Translations under genes and position numbers: made by a program
In this document: piece by piece, positions 11,815-25,214 of the stretch
Layout of the letters: each line of letters starts with the position of its first letter
Numbering within the stretch: position 1 is the stretch's first letter
The notes under the pieces: model-generated
What the model was told of the DNA's origin: nothing
The model's database searches: none
Seen by the model: the letters and a program-made list of their open reading frames with translations, nothing else
Origin: Heterobilharzia americana
Taxonomy: Eukaryota > Platyhelminthes > Trematoda > Strigeidida > Schistosomatidae
Length of the DNA stretch: 64,000 nucleotides
Reading direction: 5' to 3'
NCBI GenBank assembly: GCA_944470555.2
Contig: OX104134.1
Span: 72,596,678-72,660,677, forward strand

Positions 11815-11925
11815 GTTAAGTGAAAACTTGGATCCCAGCCGGATTCGAACCAAGGACCACTGGGTTTCCTGCCCCTTGCTGCACCAAATGAGCTGCAAGC
11901 ATCGGGCTTGAAACTCGGCTGTTCG
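11815..11925 (-). repeat. tRNA-derived SINE, family b
   Basis: The minus strand has an A box GCAGCTCATTTGGTGCAGC (about 11879-11896) and a canonical B box GGTTCGAATCC (11841-11851), with tRNA-like spacing. Next come a short body and an AT-rich tail with AATAAT-type triplets (11765-11795). Pairing in the D and acceptor arms is poor, so a SINE is preferred over a tRNA gene. No second copy was seen in this window. Confidence 0.6.
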
Positions 11926-11934
11926 TATTATCAT

Positions 11935-14900
11935 AAATCATGCATCTAAAAAGCTAGGTTGAAACATTTACTTGTATAAATCTGTCTAGGGAAAATATTA
12001 GCATTAGGTTAGCTTATGTGTTTGTGAGTGTTCTTCTCTTTTATGCCCACTTATTTTAGTTTTAAATTTAAATTCACTTGCTTCAACAGAAGGCTTTTTT
12101 TTGAGATATTATTGTGATGAATTTAACTGCTGTGAATATCTGCTTGTCTTCACAACTAAAACGAATACAAAGTAAAATTTTCAATCTAACTGTTATAGTC
12201 TTAAAATCTTTCCTTTGTTCTCTACTCCTTTGATAAACCGAAATCTTGACTGGATGTTGATACTTATGTGTGGATGCATGAATTCATAAATATAACACAG
12301 CTTTCAAAAAACAAATTACATTTGGTATGAATATATTTTCAAGTTTCTAACAACGATGTGGAAAAATATGTGACAGAGCTTAAAATACTATTTTTTGCAG
12401 TTTCTCAAATAAGCTTCACTAGTGGATGTCTAAATTAATTGAAGAGTAATTTTCATTCAATTTTGCCGGTCGTCCCCTCTCATCTGAGATTAGGTGAGGA
12501 AAAGCACATCATTACATCAGCAAGTTTCACACCACGTGGACAATAAGGTTACATTTGAACAATAGGTGTAGATTAGTGTCGACTTGCAATTTGTTCCCGT
12601 TTGTAAACCTTAAATAATCCACCTCCTGATTTGAAACCCTTTGGTTTTGATTATCTTTCCTAAAGTTGTGCAGTCGATTACAGCTAAGAGGAACATAAGG
12701 CCTGAGAATTTCAGAAAAGAAGCCCATGCAGTCCCAGGTAGGACAATAATTACTAATAATGAATGTTAGATACATTGGCAGAGATACTAAGGGATTGACT
12801 ATGCAAAGCACTAAAGAAGACCGTTTGTGCTGCTCAGCTTCAGATTATTTTCTCCACTCGACAACTGATTCGAGGGTGTGTAAAGGATAAACTAACGCTT
12901 TGAGCCATTTCCATATGTGTTTACCAATTTACATGCCCCTGTGTATCTGGTTACTTACGCTGAACAAAACGTGTTCCATCCAAAAGCATCTGTGAACACC
13001 ACCCTTCATGGCCGTCTACAGGATAGTGCAAAGCTATCACCAACGCGATTCTTGGTCATTTGGTTATATCTGGTCACTGTGATTCATAATAGCCGTCTTT
13101 CAAATTCGTGTTTAAAGTGAATGCAAACATTTCGTAGCAACTGTGTGTTCGTCACCTCAACACAACATAAGCTCCGACAATCCAGCATTACAAGCCTGTT
13201 CTTTGTGTTCAAAAAAATGTACATTCAGTCTCTAGTTTTGCCTTGATCATAATCTCCTTAAGATAGTTGATTAGTTTCTATGCTTGTTTAGTATAATCAT
13301 ATCAGTATTTTCGAATGACCTTGAGTTGACCTTTTAGCCGTTATTACCTTGTGACCTTATTAAAGAAGGTAATCATACCATACAAATTTAACTTCTCATA
13401 TTATGGAATAAATTTCTACAATGAAAATGAAACCTTAAAGGTATAGTAATGAGCTCCTTTTTACTATGTAAATAGTCAGAATATGTTGTAGTTCAAAATA
13501 AAACTGACTGCAATCTCATATACTTAAGTCAGTAATTAGTTTCACTATTTATCACTTACAAAATTACGCACTGCCAGTTTCATTCAGGAGTTATAGCAAA
13601 GTTATGATTCAGTCAGTTAACATCAAGAATATTCTTGAGGAGTTAGGCAACGAAATTCAGTGTTGTTTATTTCCGAAACCATCTTCAATATACCACGCAA
13701 CTGACCAGAAGGTTATTAATACTACTAATAATAAAAAGGGAACAAAAGATAAATCTAATAACTGAGAACTTTCTGATTTAAGAAATACTTCCAATACATT
13801 CTGTGGAGCTATAATTGAAAAGGTCAATTAAAAGAACTAAAATCCAAGCTGAATATAAAGTCTATTTTCTCAACAATGATCGATGAAGTTACGTTAAGTG
13901 ATAAAGAACCATACTCTGCAAATGAAAAGATTCATCAAAGTCAGATGGGATTTTTCTCAGAATTCTGTCGACTTGCCTACTCTTACAAATAACCGGAAAG
14001 TACACCTAAACGCATTAGTAATGAATTCACTTTGTATACTTCTCAAAGGCAGTTTTTTATTAGTTTATTGTGATACGATACACGTTTAGCTGTTATCTCC
14101 TATAATGGACAAAACAAATAAGGGATTTACCGTCAAAATATTTTACATAACACCTTGTTTTCTGTAATTAATTAGTTAACTACGCAAGGATAATGTGAAC
14201 TAGTTCAATAATGAATGATTGGTCTTTTGAAAATTCACTACTTTTACTGGTAATAAAGGTGTCAAGTATATAGATTCATTAAAAAAGTCCCCAAACTTGA
14301 GTCACTGTCAGTTAGTGTTCAAAAGATCCTTAGACCGGCCGTAGAAATAATGTCAGTTGCTAATGATTCCTTAAAGTATGTTTTTTGTCATAAAGCTGCG
14401 TATTGTAATTGGATTTCAAATTTAACGAGATACACTCTCATCATTATTTGTAGACAAGGAAAGTATAACTAATATTTCTCACGAAAGAAAGATCAACTCA
14501 TACTCAGCAACAGAGATGACATGGTTGTTCCATCAAATAGTTTCAAGGAAGAGTTATGCACCACACTGTTGTGTTCCCATGTAGATAATTGATGGAGATT
14601 AACATTGCTAGTAATCAAACGTATCGACTCCCAGTTTCGTTACACTTTAAGCATTCTACTTTGCACTCAATCTTAGATGTAAACAAATGTCACCAATAAG
14701 TGAAAACTTTCAGACAAAAAAATATAAAATGATGGCATTCCGGGGAAAAAACTTAACATGGTTAGATTTCTTGGCAGGAAATTATGATGAAACTGTTTGC
14801 ATTATTCACTAAGATCGGTGCGGATACAAACAGATCAAACCCATTTCATGAGTTCTCCAAGAATTTTAGCCAAGATTTTCATCAAGATAAGAAAATATTC

Positions 14901-15655
14901 ATCCTTATTGACAAATACGGTTATGAATAAAAATAAACTTTTCGATTTCACTAACTAAATCATACTAAAAGCGGAAGCGGTACGTAGAGTCGTGGCTTAT
15001 TATGAAGTGTAACCAAAAGATTCACAATTAGGTTTGCATAAGAAGTCAGTGATGACTTGGAAGAGAACCAAAACTTTTTAAATCACATGAATATGGTGAT
15101 TGTGGTTTTTCTCACCTTAGGTAGAGACAAGTCATGTGTTGCCCTTTCAATTTTTCAGTTTCATTTTAAGACGTCAAAACAGAATCTGCATCTCACATGA
15201 AATCGTAATACTTGTTACCAAGCTTGCGTGAACATTCGCATATTTAGTCAGTTTTCAGCTGGCCATGAAAAAATTATATTAACTATTTCTATATCTCAAC
15301 CAATTATTACTCAACCGAATGTAAAGGTCTCCTTTCCCAAATATGACCTTACACGTTCCTTATTTATGCAGTTAAATTTACGATCATCTGACCATGATCA
15401 AATCATCGGTAGTGTGTTCAGTGGTTTCTTTGGCTAAAATTTGACAGTTCCTTAGTATCCGCGAAAACTTCTAAAATACATTTGGTGTGCGAGAATCACA
15501 GATATTCTCAGTGAACTGTTGTTGTTAAAGCACTGGATTTCGGCATTTATCCCATCAGCTGCGACAGAATGTATTTATTGATTGGACATTTAGTAGTGCA
15601 TTTATATACAGTTGTGAAGCAACCTATTTTAGGAAGACCTTCAAGACGATTAAAC
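11935..15655. other. no recognised gene
   Basis: I read through this 3.7 kb on both strands and found no exon with flanking splice sites or known domain, and no match to the repeat families seen elsewhere. Open frames at 12527-12811 (-), 12917-13120 (+) and 15228-15437 (+) are unassigned and probably chance. Confidence 0.4.
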
Positions 15656-15996
15656 GTCTTATTTTCTCACTGACGACAGAAAGTTTGCAACGCATTAATT
15701 AGGTCACGTATACTTGAAATATCAGTTATGAAGATAGGGACTTACAGATGCATTTCAAAAAATCAACAGGAAACTTTCTTCATAACACTGCCTGAAGTAG
15801 TCTGTGCACTGAATTGCTCAAGTTGTTTACATACACAAACTGGACTTATGAAAACAAAACCCACCACCGTTAACAAAGATCACATTGATCACAAAATCAC
15901 AACTAGAAGAATCATAAAGTAGAATTTCAAAAGGCGAAATTAAGGCAGACAAGGAAATTCAATGCTCTAAGTCCAAACCCCAACGAACGGAATATT

Positions 15997-17306
15997 ATGC
16001 AACATAACAGATCATCTAATCTCAAAGTAGTATGTAATGTATCCGATCGGATCCTTTCAGATGAGGAAAATTCACTATTATCTAAAGGATCAAACTTTAG
16101 TCTAAATTGCCCACCAATGACCATACTCGAAGTCGCACTGAAACTAACCCAGCAGGATATCGAAGAAGAGGTTAGATATAAAGTCTCATATGTTCTGATT
16201 AATCAAAAACCGTCAAATATGAACATATCGGTAAAAAAAGGAACGCGCTCTTCGCTCTTTAAAAAATGATAAGAACATATGGATTATGAAAGCTGACAAA
16301 AGAAACTTAACCGTTGTCATGAATACATCAGACTATGAACAGAAGGTTACAGAGCACTTATCTAGTGGACCTTATGAAATGATATAGAACAAGAAGCGTA
16401 AGCCTACACTTAACAAGGTAAAACTGCAGATTAACAAATTGCTGTACAATCTGAAACCGAAATTAGGCAATGCCTTGTGGTTTAATTTAGCATCAGAAAG
16501 TTATGCTACTTCACGCTTTTATGGCATTCTCAAAATTCACAAACCCAATTTTCTGATTCGTCCAACTGTTGGTTTTATGAATTCCCCAACATATAACCTT
16601 CCAAAGTACCTCACAAAAATCCTTAAACCATTACAAGACAACTTGGTAAGTATCATTAAAATTCATTAGACTTCAAACATAAATTATTACAATTAAAGAT
16701 TGAAGATGACGTTTCTCTGCATACAAATATTCTGATTGATGAAAGCATACAACTTGTTAGATTTTTATTAGAGTCAGATACTTCTTTATCACTTAGGTGT
16801 AATATTTCCATCAGTGAAATCAGTGATGCACTGAGATTATGTCTGACCTCAATCTATTTTACTTTTCGGGGGACCTTTATCGTTAAACCAATGGGGTAGC
16901 AATGGGTTCACATGCCTCACCCATTTTAGCTAATCTATACATGCACAAAGTAGAATCAGACCTACTTAGCCAGCAGAATTTAAAACCAAGAATATGGTGT
17001 AGGTATGTTGATGACACCTTCGTCATAACCAAAAAGCAAGGATTAGAAAATCTTTTTGAATACATTCACAGCCGTTTCAATTCTGCAAACTTCACATGTG
17101 AACTAGAAACAGGATTCAGAACGTTAACTTTCCTAGCCTGCAAGGCGATACGAAACAATGATGGGACACTTGACATTGATATCTATCTAAAAGATGCACA
17201 TTCTTACAAGTACCTTGACTTCGATTCAGCTCATCCATTGGAAACTAAGTTCAACGTTGCCAAAAATCTGTTGATGAGATCACAAAGGATACCAAATAAA
17301 CTGTAA
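15997..17306 (+). pseudogene. Penelope-like reverse transcriptase (broken)
   Basis: The conserved opening SDEENSLLSKGSNFSLN is at about 16055-16105. It is followed by WIMKADKRNLTVVMNTSDYE (about 16280-16340), RFYGILKIHKP and RPTVGFMNSPTYNLPKYL (about 16515-16615), and then GSHASPILANLYM (about 16903-16940). The catalytic box is YVDD (17004-17015). The last block, TFLACKAIRNNDGTLDIDIY, is the usual conserved C-terminal part of the palm/thumb. Frame breaks occur near 16266, 16385 and 16668-16900, where the A motif with the first catalytic aspartate is hard to read. Confidence 0.82.
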
Positions 17307-17309
17307 TCT

Positions 17310-17731
17310 CAGCAAGCAGATAGGCAACTTGTTCGGGAAGTCTTAAAACAAAATAACTATCCGGATGGACTGTTAAAAAGGATGGAAAAAAGTTTATCGA
17401 ATAAAAACACGAAAAAGCTAAGCCATAAAGATTGGATACGTACCATAGTACTTCCTTATCGAACATCCACTTCAGAGGACTGTAGTTAGTGCGATGCCAC
17501 ATACACTGGAGAGACATCACTTCAAGTACTAACATGTCTAGCCGAACACGGTCGAAGTTCCAAAAACCACCAAAAAATTCCTATGATGTAGAAAAACTTG
17601 AAAAAAGCTCTGCTATCGCGGCTCATGCCCTATATTCAGGTCATAAAATATCATTTGAACAGACGAAAGTTCTGCAAAAAGACTTTCTTTCTCATGAAGA
17701 GCAGATCATCGTTTCTAATGAGAAGCCGTGA
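17310..17731 (+). pseudogene. Penelope-like GIY-YIG endonuclease (broken)
   Basis: After the RT, the frame passes through a thumb/linker region rich in Lys and Asn and reaches CDATYTGETSLQVLTCLAEH (about 17490-17550), the GIY-YIG core. One of the two cysteines of the CxxC finger precedes an in-frame TAG at 17487-17489. The domain runs through SSAIAAHALYSGHKI (the conserved H-A-x2-x-G-H block) and ends with an H-E-E-Q-I helix before TGA at 17729-17731. Apart from that stop, the domain is open for about 80 codons, so it is better preserved than the RT. Confidence 0.78.
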
Positions 17732-18004
17732 CCTGCGGGGTCAACCAGTCGGAAGTGAAGTGGATGCTTACTGAAGACCTTGGGTGACAGTCACACTATG
17801 TCGTGAATTGACCCTTGATGTCTCACAACCCCATTGTACTTTTCATAGACGAACTAAAAAATTTCCCCACCCTATTTTTGTTCCATCTTACTCACACAAC
17901 GGAAAAACCTCTCTGACCGACTTGCTTATTCACTCACCTGTATTGCATCGATCTTTGCTCCATATCACTATGTAATTGGATGATTGTGAAAGTCACCACT
18001 TTGT

Positions 18005-19300
18005 GTACCAAAACTTGACTACTGACCTGAAAACTTAGTATCAGATTCATACTCTTGAAAAGGATCTTCCCAGCAAAATCAAAACGTTGAGGAATAATAC
18101 AAAATATTTGTTTATTTTGTTATTTGTTCTAGTATACTACTCCGGGATTACACAAGTAAAAATGCACCTTGTACAATGAATATAGCATTCAACTGACAGA
18201 CAAGTGCGAAGAAATATTTTAACTATTTCAAAAATATTTGCCACATTTCAACCAACTAAACATTTCTACGGCATGTCAGTGACTTTATTGGAAGACATCA
18301 CTACTTCACGTAAGTATTTATGCATACCTTCGTGCTGCTAGTTCAACACCTTCAAAATCTTAGTACTGATGTTGTTAACCGGTTTAAAGACAAAATTCCG
18401 AAGGTCTCACATCAAATTTAAATGACATAAAGCCAGTATCAGCCTCATCTAAAAAACCTCAACAATAATGTGCATGAAACAAATTTCAGTGTTACAATAT
18501 TATACCTATTCATTTGTGCAGTCTAATCATACTTTAGTCCTTTATGCAGGTAGTACTAACAGGGCTCTCAAGTGTGTCAGTATAAGAAATGAAATAATTA
18601 TTGAATGGAAAATTTACATACAGTGACACTATGGGACGTATTCATTTGGTTATCAATTTTTGGAAAGCACAAAGTTCTAATCACCTTCAATTAACAATGT
18701 ATCTTTCTTCTCAGTATGACGATCTTTACGAAGATCATAATGAACATTCTTCCACTGCCTACTAAGTGTGTACTTTTTTAGAAAAACAGTCACCGTTCAT
18801 TAGGTATCATGTTCTTTCTCCTACAAAATGAAAATGAAAACAGATTTTGAACATAATGCAAAAATGGAAATTCTCTAAAAACAACTTTGAAAACAAAATA
18901 ATACTTTCGATAATAAAAATTAAATTTTTAATAAAGATCTGTCTGCATAGCATGCTGCACGCCTAAGAAAAATCTATAGTCTTAAACAAATTGAACAAAA
19001 ACTTCTTCACTGTTTAATTTTTCATTTCTACAGTTTTTGCTTTTAAAAATTTTCATTAGCATAATTTTTGTTTGATAGAATTTGGCACAGATAGCTAGTT
19101 CATTCTATAATGAAATTAAAAAGAAAAGATTTTGACATTTCATCGCATTCTTGAATATTTTGAACTGGCTGTAGTGATATCTAAACAAATTTCTGGTACC
19201 ATATTGTATTTCTCTAAAACAATTTGATAAAGCCAATCGCTTGATGCTGCATAAAATAGTTATTCATTCTTGGTACACATACCATCCACTTCCCAGAAAA
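18005..19300. other. no recognised gene
   Basis: AT-rich sequence with no supported exon, repeat or RNA gene. Confidence 0.45.
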
Positions 19301-19304
19301 AAAC

Positions 19305-19395
19305 ACTTTCCTTGAGGTTTAAGATACACCTTGTTGATTAGTGCCAAGAAGCATAAAACCTAGATCAAGAAAAGCTTCCTGAAGATCAACTCTGA
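19305..19395 (+). repeat. SINE family a, 3' fragment
   Basis: The plus strand matches the body of the SINE at 5100-5280. It shares CTTGAGGTTTAAGATACACC, then CCTAGATCAAG and the following CTTCCTGA-type sequence. The tRNA-like head is missing, as expected for a 5'-truncated SINE insertion. Confidence 0.55.
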
Positions 19396-19399
19396 CTAT

Positions 19400-22300
19400 C
19401 TAATGCCTACAGGTTCACCTGGAGATTTGTTTCGTGTATTTATAATGAGACAGTTTATAGAGACATTTAAACATAAGACTGAGGAGTAAGTTCGAACTAT
19501 TTTCTGTGCTACATTTTTAAACAAACCCGTCATTCAGTGTCGCTAATATAGTAACACGTCTTATAAGTTCAATAGCAGTGAAGACATAGATAAATAAGCT
19601 TGACGATCACAAAAATGGGTTGCATCCATCTGCCAGTTGACTTCCTCATAATTGTACTTGATAATCTAAGAGACACAATAACCATTCACAGTCAAATGAA
19701 TCAATCCAAGTTACATGTGAGATGAAGAAAGATGATAATCTGTAATTTTAAGACATGCTTATAACTTCCAAGCAAGGTAGGTCCATATTCAAAAAATCCA
19801 CAGGATGTTACCTAAATTACACAATTTTCTGTGGACTTTAGTATAACCGACAACTAGACAAATCTATGCTCAATTATACTTAGCGGATTTGCACAAATGA
19901 CGCCTTAGAGGAGAAAATGCAAAGCTCATCAGAATGATATAAGTTAATTGATCGAAGCAGAAATTTCAAACAAGAGAGAAGCATTGTCCAATTAGTTATA
20001 CAAAAAGTATTTGTACGTATTTGACGACAATGCGTATCAGTTATCCACAAATTCTTACCACTGAAAACCTAAGGCAGAGATATGAAAAATATAATACTCA
20101 AATAATATCAACAGTATAGGAAAGAGGAAACTCATTTCCTCTTGTAAACAGTCACAGCATTTCAGTGATGCGGTGATATTCAGTTGATTTTGTCAGCTTA
20201 CATTTGTGCGCAGTCACACATCTATACATACATCGGTCTATGCAAGTAAGAACCAAGAAAAACTCTAAATGGCTGCAACAATGAAGCAAATCGAACGATA
20301 CGGTTGACCCAGGCAATGAATGTTTGTTTCTATCTATAATAAGTATGCCGCTGAAACGGATCATAAGGTTGATTCGTATACATCTTTTAAACCTACTCAT
20401 AGAACGAATTTGGAATGCGCAGTTGGGTTTATTGAGACTCAAGCTATGAGGAGGTTTCGATCTCTTTTATTTATTTAAAAATAATTCGTTGCTACGTTAA
20501 AACTGCCTTGTAAGCAATTTGATCGTGTATTAGGCCGATAATTTCCTAAACCCACATATCCTTTGTTTCTTAATCATATAAATACGCATGACAAGCGCGT
20601 GATCGAACTGTTGGAAATGCATTGCACTCATACATCACACGTTTCTGATAAGCTGCGTCTTCCTGTCGCTTTTTCGAAGTAAATTCAATGCAACCTAATC
20701 GGATTAACCAATGTGTGATAATCTTCTAGAAATTAATATAAAAAATGTAGTGAAATAAAATCCGTTATGGACATAAATTATACAATACGATGTACATTAC
20801 AAATTGTCAATATCGTTTCTCTGAATACTTAAATTCTTACAGCACTTTAATTTCTCATCACTAGAATGTTCGTTATGTACGTTAGAGTTAGAGGTAGCTA
20901 TACCACTGAGTTCTATCAGGCCTAATACCTTAGTGTATATTCTGTGCATATGAAGAAGCTAAGTCATCATCATACATATGTTTATCTTTCCTCAGGTTTT
21001 GTCGACTGAGAAACATCTCAAGTACTTCCCTAAACAGATAGTACTTTTTGTCCAGAATATTACCAAAACCAAGTAACAACATTGTGTATAAACAGTAATT
21101 ACAAATATATTCATAATTAAGTACTTTCCGTCTTTTTCTGCTAACAAGTTCATCATTGTGGAACTTAATAAGGCATGATTATCGAATTCACCTGTTTCTG
21201 CTTTTGATCGAAATAAATACAGACCAACAATTGGTGGTTGGAGAGATGATTATCTAATAAAACAGCACGATAAAAACGAGAAGTACTGAGTAAGAACACA
21301 TCACTAAGTTATGATAGCCATTTGGGACACTCAGTATTATAGTTAAGGTCTTTCTCTATAACTGGGTGTTTTTATATGCAATATAACCAAGAACCCTTGC
21401 CTTTTTGATAGGTTTCATCATCTCACATTCAAAAACTGTTATTCTCAGTAGAAGGGACAAGACAATTCTTACCCTAGAGTAACATTTGGCGATATTTATT
21501 CAGGAAATTTCATAGCTGCGCAATAAATTCGTTTCTATGTCATACGATATTCAACAAAACAAGAAAAAAATACACTTTTGTGAGTAATAAAACTTGTAAT
21601 TGAGAAACAATTTTTGCTATCTGGACAGTATTTATATTGCTGCAGGAGTGCGAATACAGCTTGTAAATTATTCTGTTGCGATTTTTTTCCAAAAAATGTT
21701 TCAAAATCCATCTCATAAAATATTAACGGAAAGAGGTAAGAACAAATTTGTAACTATTTAATTGTTAAAAAAACAGTTCGTGAGTGATTCCAGGAGAAAC
21801 CAAGCCCAGTCACTTCGCAATTTAAGAGTATTCACTTAATTTACTGTCTCAAGTTTCAGCTTGACGGTCAAGAACTGGTGTCTATACTTATAGATCAGTA
21901 AAATAGTGTATAAAACACTAGAAGATGTTCAGCAGATTCTTAGTTGTAGGCAACTATTGGACATAAAAACTACTGACACAACGTAATAGTCACCATTTTC
22001 GCAAACCTTTTTATTACAGTGGCAGGATCAAGAGATACTTTTGGATTGTGTTCATCAAGTCGACTTTCAAATTAACCCAAACTGTTGCTTGCAAATGTAC
22101 CATATATCGAAATGAAACACTTGGCTGGTGGTGGCTGGTTTTCATGTTAGCTTCTTTAATATTAATTTACGGCAAAACTGTTTCCAGCACTTACTAGAGT
22201 TAATTTGTTCCTCATTGGTTAAAAAACGCCTAGCAACCAGTTTCAAAAAGTTTATTAGATAACTGCACCTGATTTTGCACTGTAAATGGTAAAACTTGGT

Positions 22301-23295
22301 ACAGACACGTTGAAATATGTGTTATAAACATAATAATCCTGATTTTTTGTTCTGTGCCGAGTATTCAAATTGTATGTAGCACTGAATATATTTGGATGCG
22401 CAGCTCCCTTTAGAAAGTATTTTTCATAACTGTCTTGTCGTTGCATCTGTTATCTACAAACATATGTGTTTTGTTCAGACACTTCTGTACAAACATTTAA
22501 CTTGTTACCTTTATGGTCATACTATAATCAAACCAGCAAGCATCGTTCTCTGTTACTTTGACAAACTGTAGGAAGTCAAGCATTCTACAACAAAGATACA
22601 CTAAAATGTTCCACTGCCAGATGACAATAAGAAATGCTATATTGTACTGACTGATCACAACTACTTAGCTTGAACAACAAACAACCTGACAAATTACCTA
22701 CTTACATTAAATATGCTGATGAACATCCGGATATCCTGCTGAAGAAGCTGCGAACTACGCTCTGAGGTTATCACAAAATATACTCTTTAAATAACTAAAT
22801 TAGTTCTGGCGCTATACCTTGCCTAACAACAATGATCTGGATGTTTATCAACATATCCTCTGGTTGAAAATCTGTTGTCAAATAACTCGGCATTCTCATT
22901 TACTTTTCGTATTAATGCCTGTTTGGTTGGCGATAATATATCATAAAAGTTATGTGCATTTACAGTTAACTGCTGCAAATGCAGCCTGATTTGTAAACTA
23001 ATGAGAGCAAGTTTTCAGCTAATCTAACCGACACTTACTGCTTACCTTTCTTTCTGACTAGGCGTTTGAATTAGTGATCAACGTCACACCCAACTCATCA
23101 CAGTGGCTAGAGCTTTCCAAACAGCCAGGTAATTTATGTGTTCTAAATAAAATGCTCTTTATCCCAGCGAAAAGTCGCCAGGTACCCTTCACAAATGTTA
23201 CCTACAGCTGTATATATCAACTCATATGTAGCTACCTAAGCAAATAGGTTTGAAGAACGGAAAGAAGAACGTGTCTTAGATTTTCTGAACACACC
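19400..23295. other. no recognised gene
   Basis: No exon, repeat family or RNA gene could be supported in 3.9 kb. The 96-codon minus-strand frame at 20152-20442 is rich in Cys, Arg and Ile, has no recognisable domain, and may be noncoding. Confidence 0.4.
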
Positions 23296-23299
23296 TCAG

Positions 23300-25210
23300 A
23301 AAGGTTACTTATAATAAAAATATAATAATCATAATGGCTTTATTCTGAAGGTTATTGCTGGAGTACTCTACAGAATTTTCAGCATATCATATAGCATCAG
23401 TTGGATAGAGATAGTGTATAAGTATGCATAGCAAAATTAAATAAGTAGAAATGACGTGAAGAAAAGATAAGAATACTCGCTGTGTCTACAACTTTGTTCA
23501 AAATGCACAGTCAATTTAGGTAGACAATCGCATTGGCGATTATATCCTTAGTACGCAAGAAGTAACACGCTCATCTTCATTTAATTTGCTTTCGAAAACC
23601 GAATTTGATTAGTTAGTTAATTTCTAATGCTTTCTTCATTGCAAAGCAGACGAGCTAGATACGCCATTATAGAGTTTTTATACTTCGTAGTAAGTGCATA
23701 GAGTCTTATATACTTGCCCCCATCTTTCCAGATGGCCGACACTTGGAGAGCGAGTGAAGATGTTGGTCATCTGATAGAATGACTTGTGGCAGGTGTTAAC
23801 ATGAAGTAATATGTTTGTTCACAACAGTTTTAACTAGAAGGTTAAGGGGTACACTGCTAGTTCTACCGACAATCTTCAAAGCTGTACGCAATATAGCATA
23901 GCTTTTTTCAGCAACGGAGTAAAAAATAAGGGGAGCAACAGAGAAGGACAGGCACGATGCAGAAGTTTATAAAACATAAGAGAAGAGTCTGAGTAATGCC
24001 AGATACTCTTAGCTTCCTGATGTCGAAAGTTAGGCGGAAAATTCTCTTGGAAATTAGTGAGATATGAGAAGAACAGGAAAGTTCCAAAGAAAAACACACC
24101 ATGATAAATCACATTTGTAACATTCTGTAGTGCACAACTATCAACAAAACAGTAATCATTAGAACTAAGCAGTTTACGTAAGTTATGTTCACGTCTAAAA
24201 CTAAAGTTCATGATCCAACATCTTGAAGAATTAAGCATAAGACCATTCCCGGAGGACCATCGTCTAACAGTTGATAGGAAATCATTCAGTTGGAAGCAAT
24301 CTTCTGAAGAGGAGATATGTGTAGAAGTTGTTAGGTCATCAGTACATTTGATGAAATTGATACCAGCTGAAGACGGTACGTCATGCAGAAAGAATGAAAA
24401 AAGATATGGGGAAAGGATAGCTCTTTGGGAACTCCAGTCACAGTAAGCAATGAGGTGGAGGGTTTTCTCTCCGCAAACAGTCAGTTATTTCCTATGACAG
24501 AAATAGGAATGCAGTCAGCTGACTATCCAGAACTCGGTGTTTGCCCGGTTGGTTTGTCCAGCAAAAGCGGTCTTGGGACAGAGTCAAATGCCGAATTATA
24601 GTCTAGAAAGACACACCTGATATACTTGGCATTTTTATGAATACTATAAGTAATATCATGATATAAGAGAGTGGTGGTATGTAAAGTGCTTCTTCTGCTT
24701 TTATATGCAAGTAGATTAGGGTCTCTGAAAGCCTTCAGTAAGGGCTCAAGCACAGGTACTATAAGCTTCTCCATTTTGTTTAAGAACGGAGAGGTAACTG
24801 CAATCGGATGGTATTCTGTACATGCACCTGGAGCCCAGACTTGTGTACCATGCAATTGGTATGATGTTTTCTGAAAACGATTTGTTGAACATATGAGCTG
24901 ACGGATGGCATAATATATCAGCACATTTCGTGAATACGAAGCTTGACGTACCGTCTGGATCTGAAGTGCGAGAAGGGTTTAGGGATTTGAGACATTTAAA
25001 AACATCTTTAGCGGTGATATCTGGACAACGTTCTACACTGGACATAGATAGACAAAATGGGATCGAACAAGTGTGTTGACGTGTAAACGATTCTTTCAAG
25101 GCACAGACGTCGATAGGTGCTTCGTTACTATGGTGTTTACTACCACTGAGGTCTTTAAAAAGTTTCCACATGCTGGAAGAGCCTTTGCATGATCTCAGTT
25201 AAAAGTTATT
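23300..25210 (-). mobile_element. CR1-like non-LTR retrotransposon, copy 2 (5'-truncated)
   Basis: This belongs to the same family as 6770-9871. Reading down the minus strand, similarity starts at MWKLFKDLSG near 25170. It includes the RT opening SRTSDPDGTSSFVFTKCADI, the MEKLIVPVLEPLLKAF block, and YIRCVFLDYNSAFDSVPRP, the RT block with the first catalytic aspartate (about 24560-24605). It continues through the 3' UTR to a GAATAAAG motif followed by a TAT-rich tail near 23300. The endonuclease is absent, consistent with 5' truncation on insertion. The frame is shifted several times. Confidence 0.82.
24523..25171 (-). pseudogene. CR1-like reverse transcriptase, N-terminal half (broken)
   Basis: Two overlapping minus-strand frames carry one RT domain split by a frameshift near 24750-24920. 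The upstream part (25171 down) has ITAKDVFKCLKSLNPS and the D-P-D-G block. The downstream part has MEKLIVPVLEP, YKSRRSTLHTTTLLYHDI and VFLDYNSAFDSVP. The catalytic YADD box is not visible. It should lie between 24500 and 24000, where the frame is disrupted. Confidence 0.75.
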
Positions 25211-25214
25211 ATGA

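Larger units (their letters stand above)
15660..18000 (+). mobile_element. Penelope-like element A
   Basis: This is a decayed Penelope-like retroelement with the order typical of the EN-plus class: reverse transcriptase, then a C-terminal GIY-YIG endonuclease. A short block after about 15680 (GAAAGTTTGCAAC) is shared with the 5' flank of element B, which gives a rough 5' limit. After the coding part ends at 17731, about 250 nt look like the terminal repeat/UTR, including a phrase ATGTCGTGAATTGACC that has a close relative at 482-495 next to a hammerhead SINE. At least three in-frame stops or frameshifts disable it. Confidence 0.8.

Noticed and set aside
21300..21345. Minus-strand phrase GTGTCCCAAATGGC resembling hammerhead stem II
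   Set aside because: No CTGANGA core, no second stem strand and no GAAA box. Probably chance.
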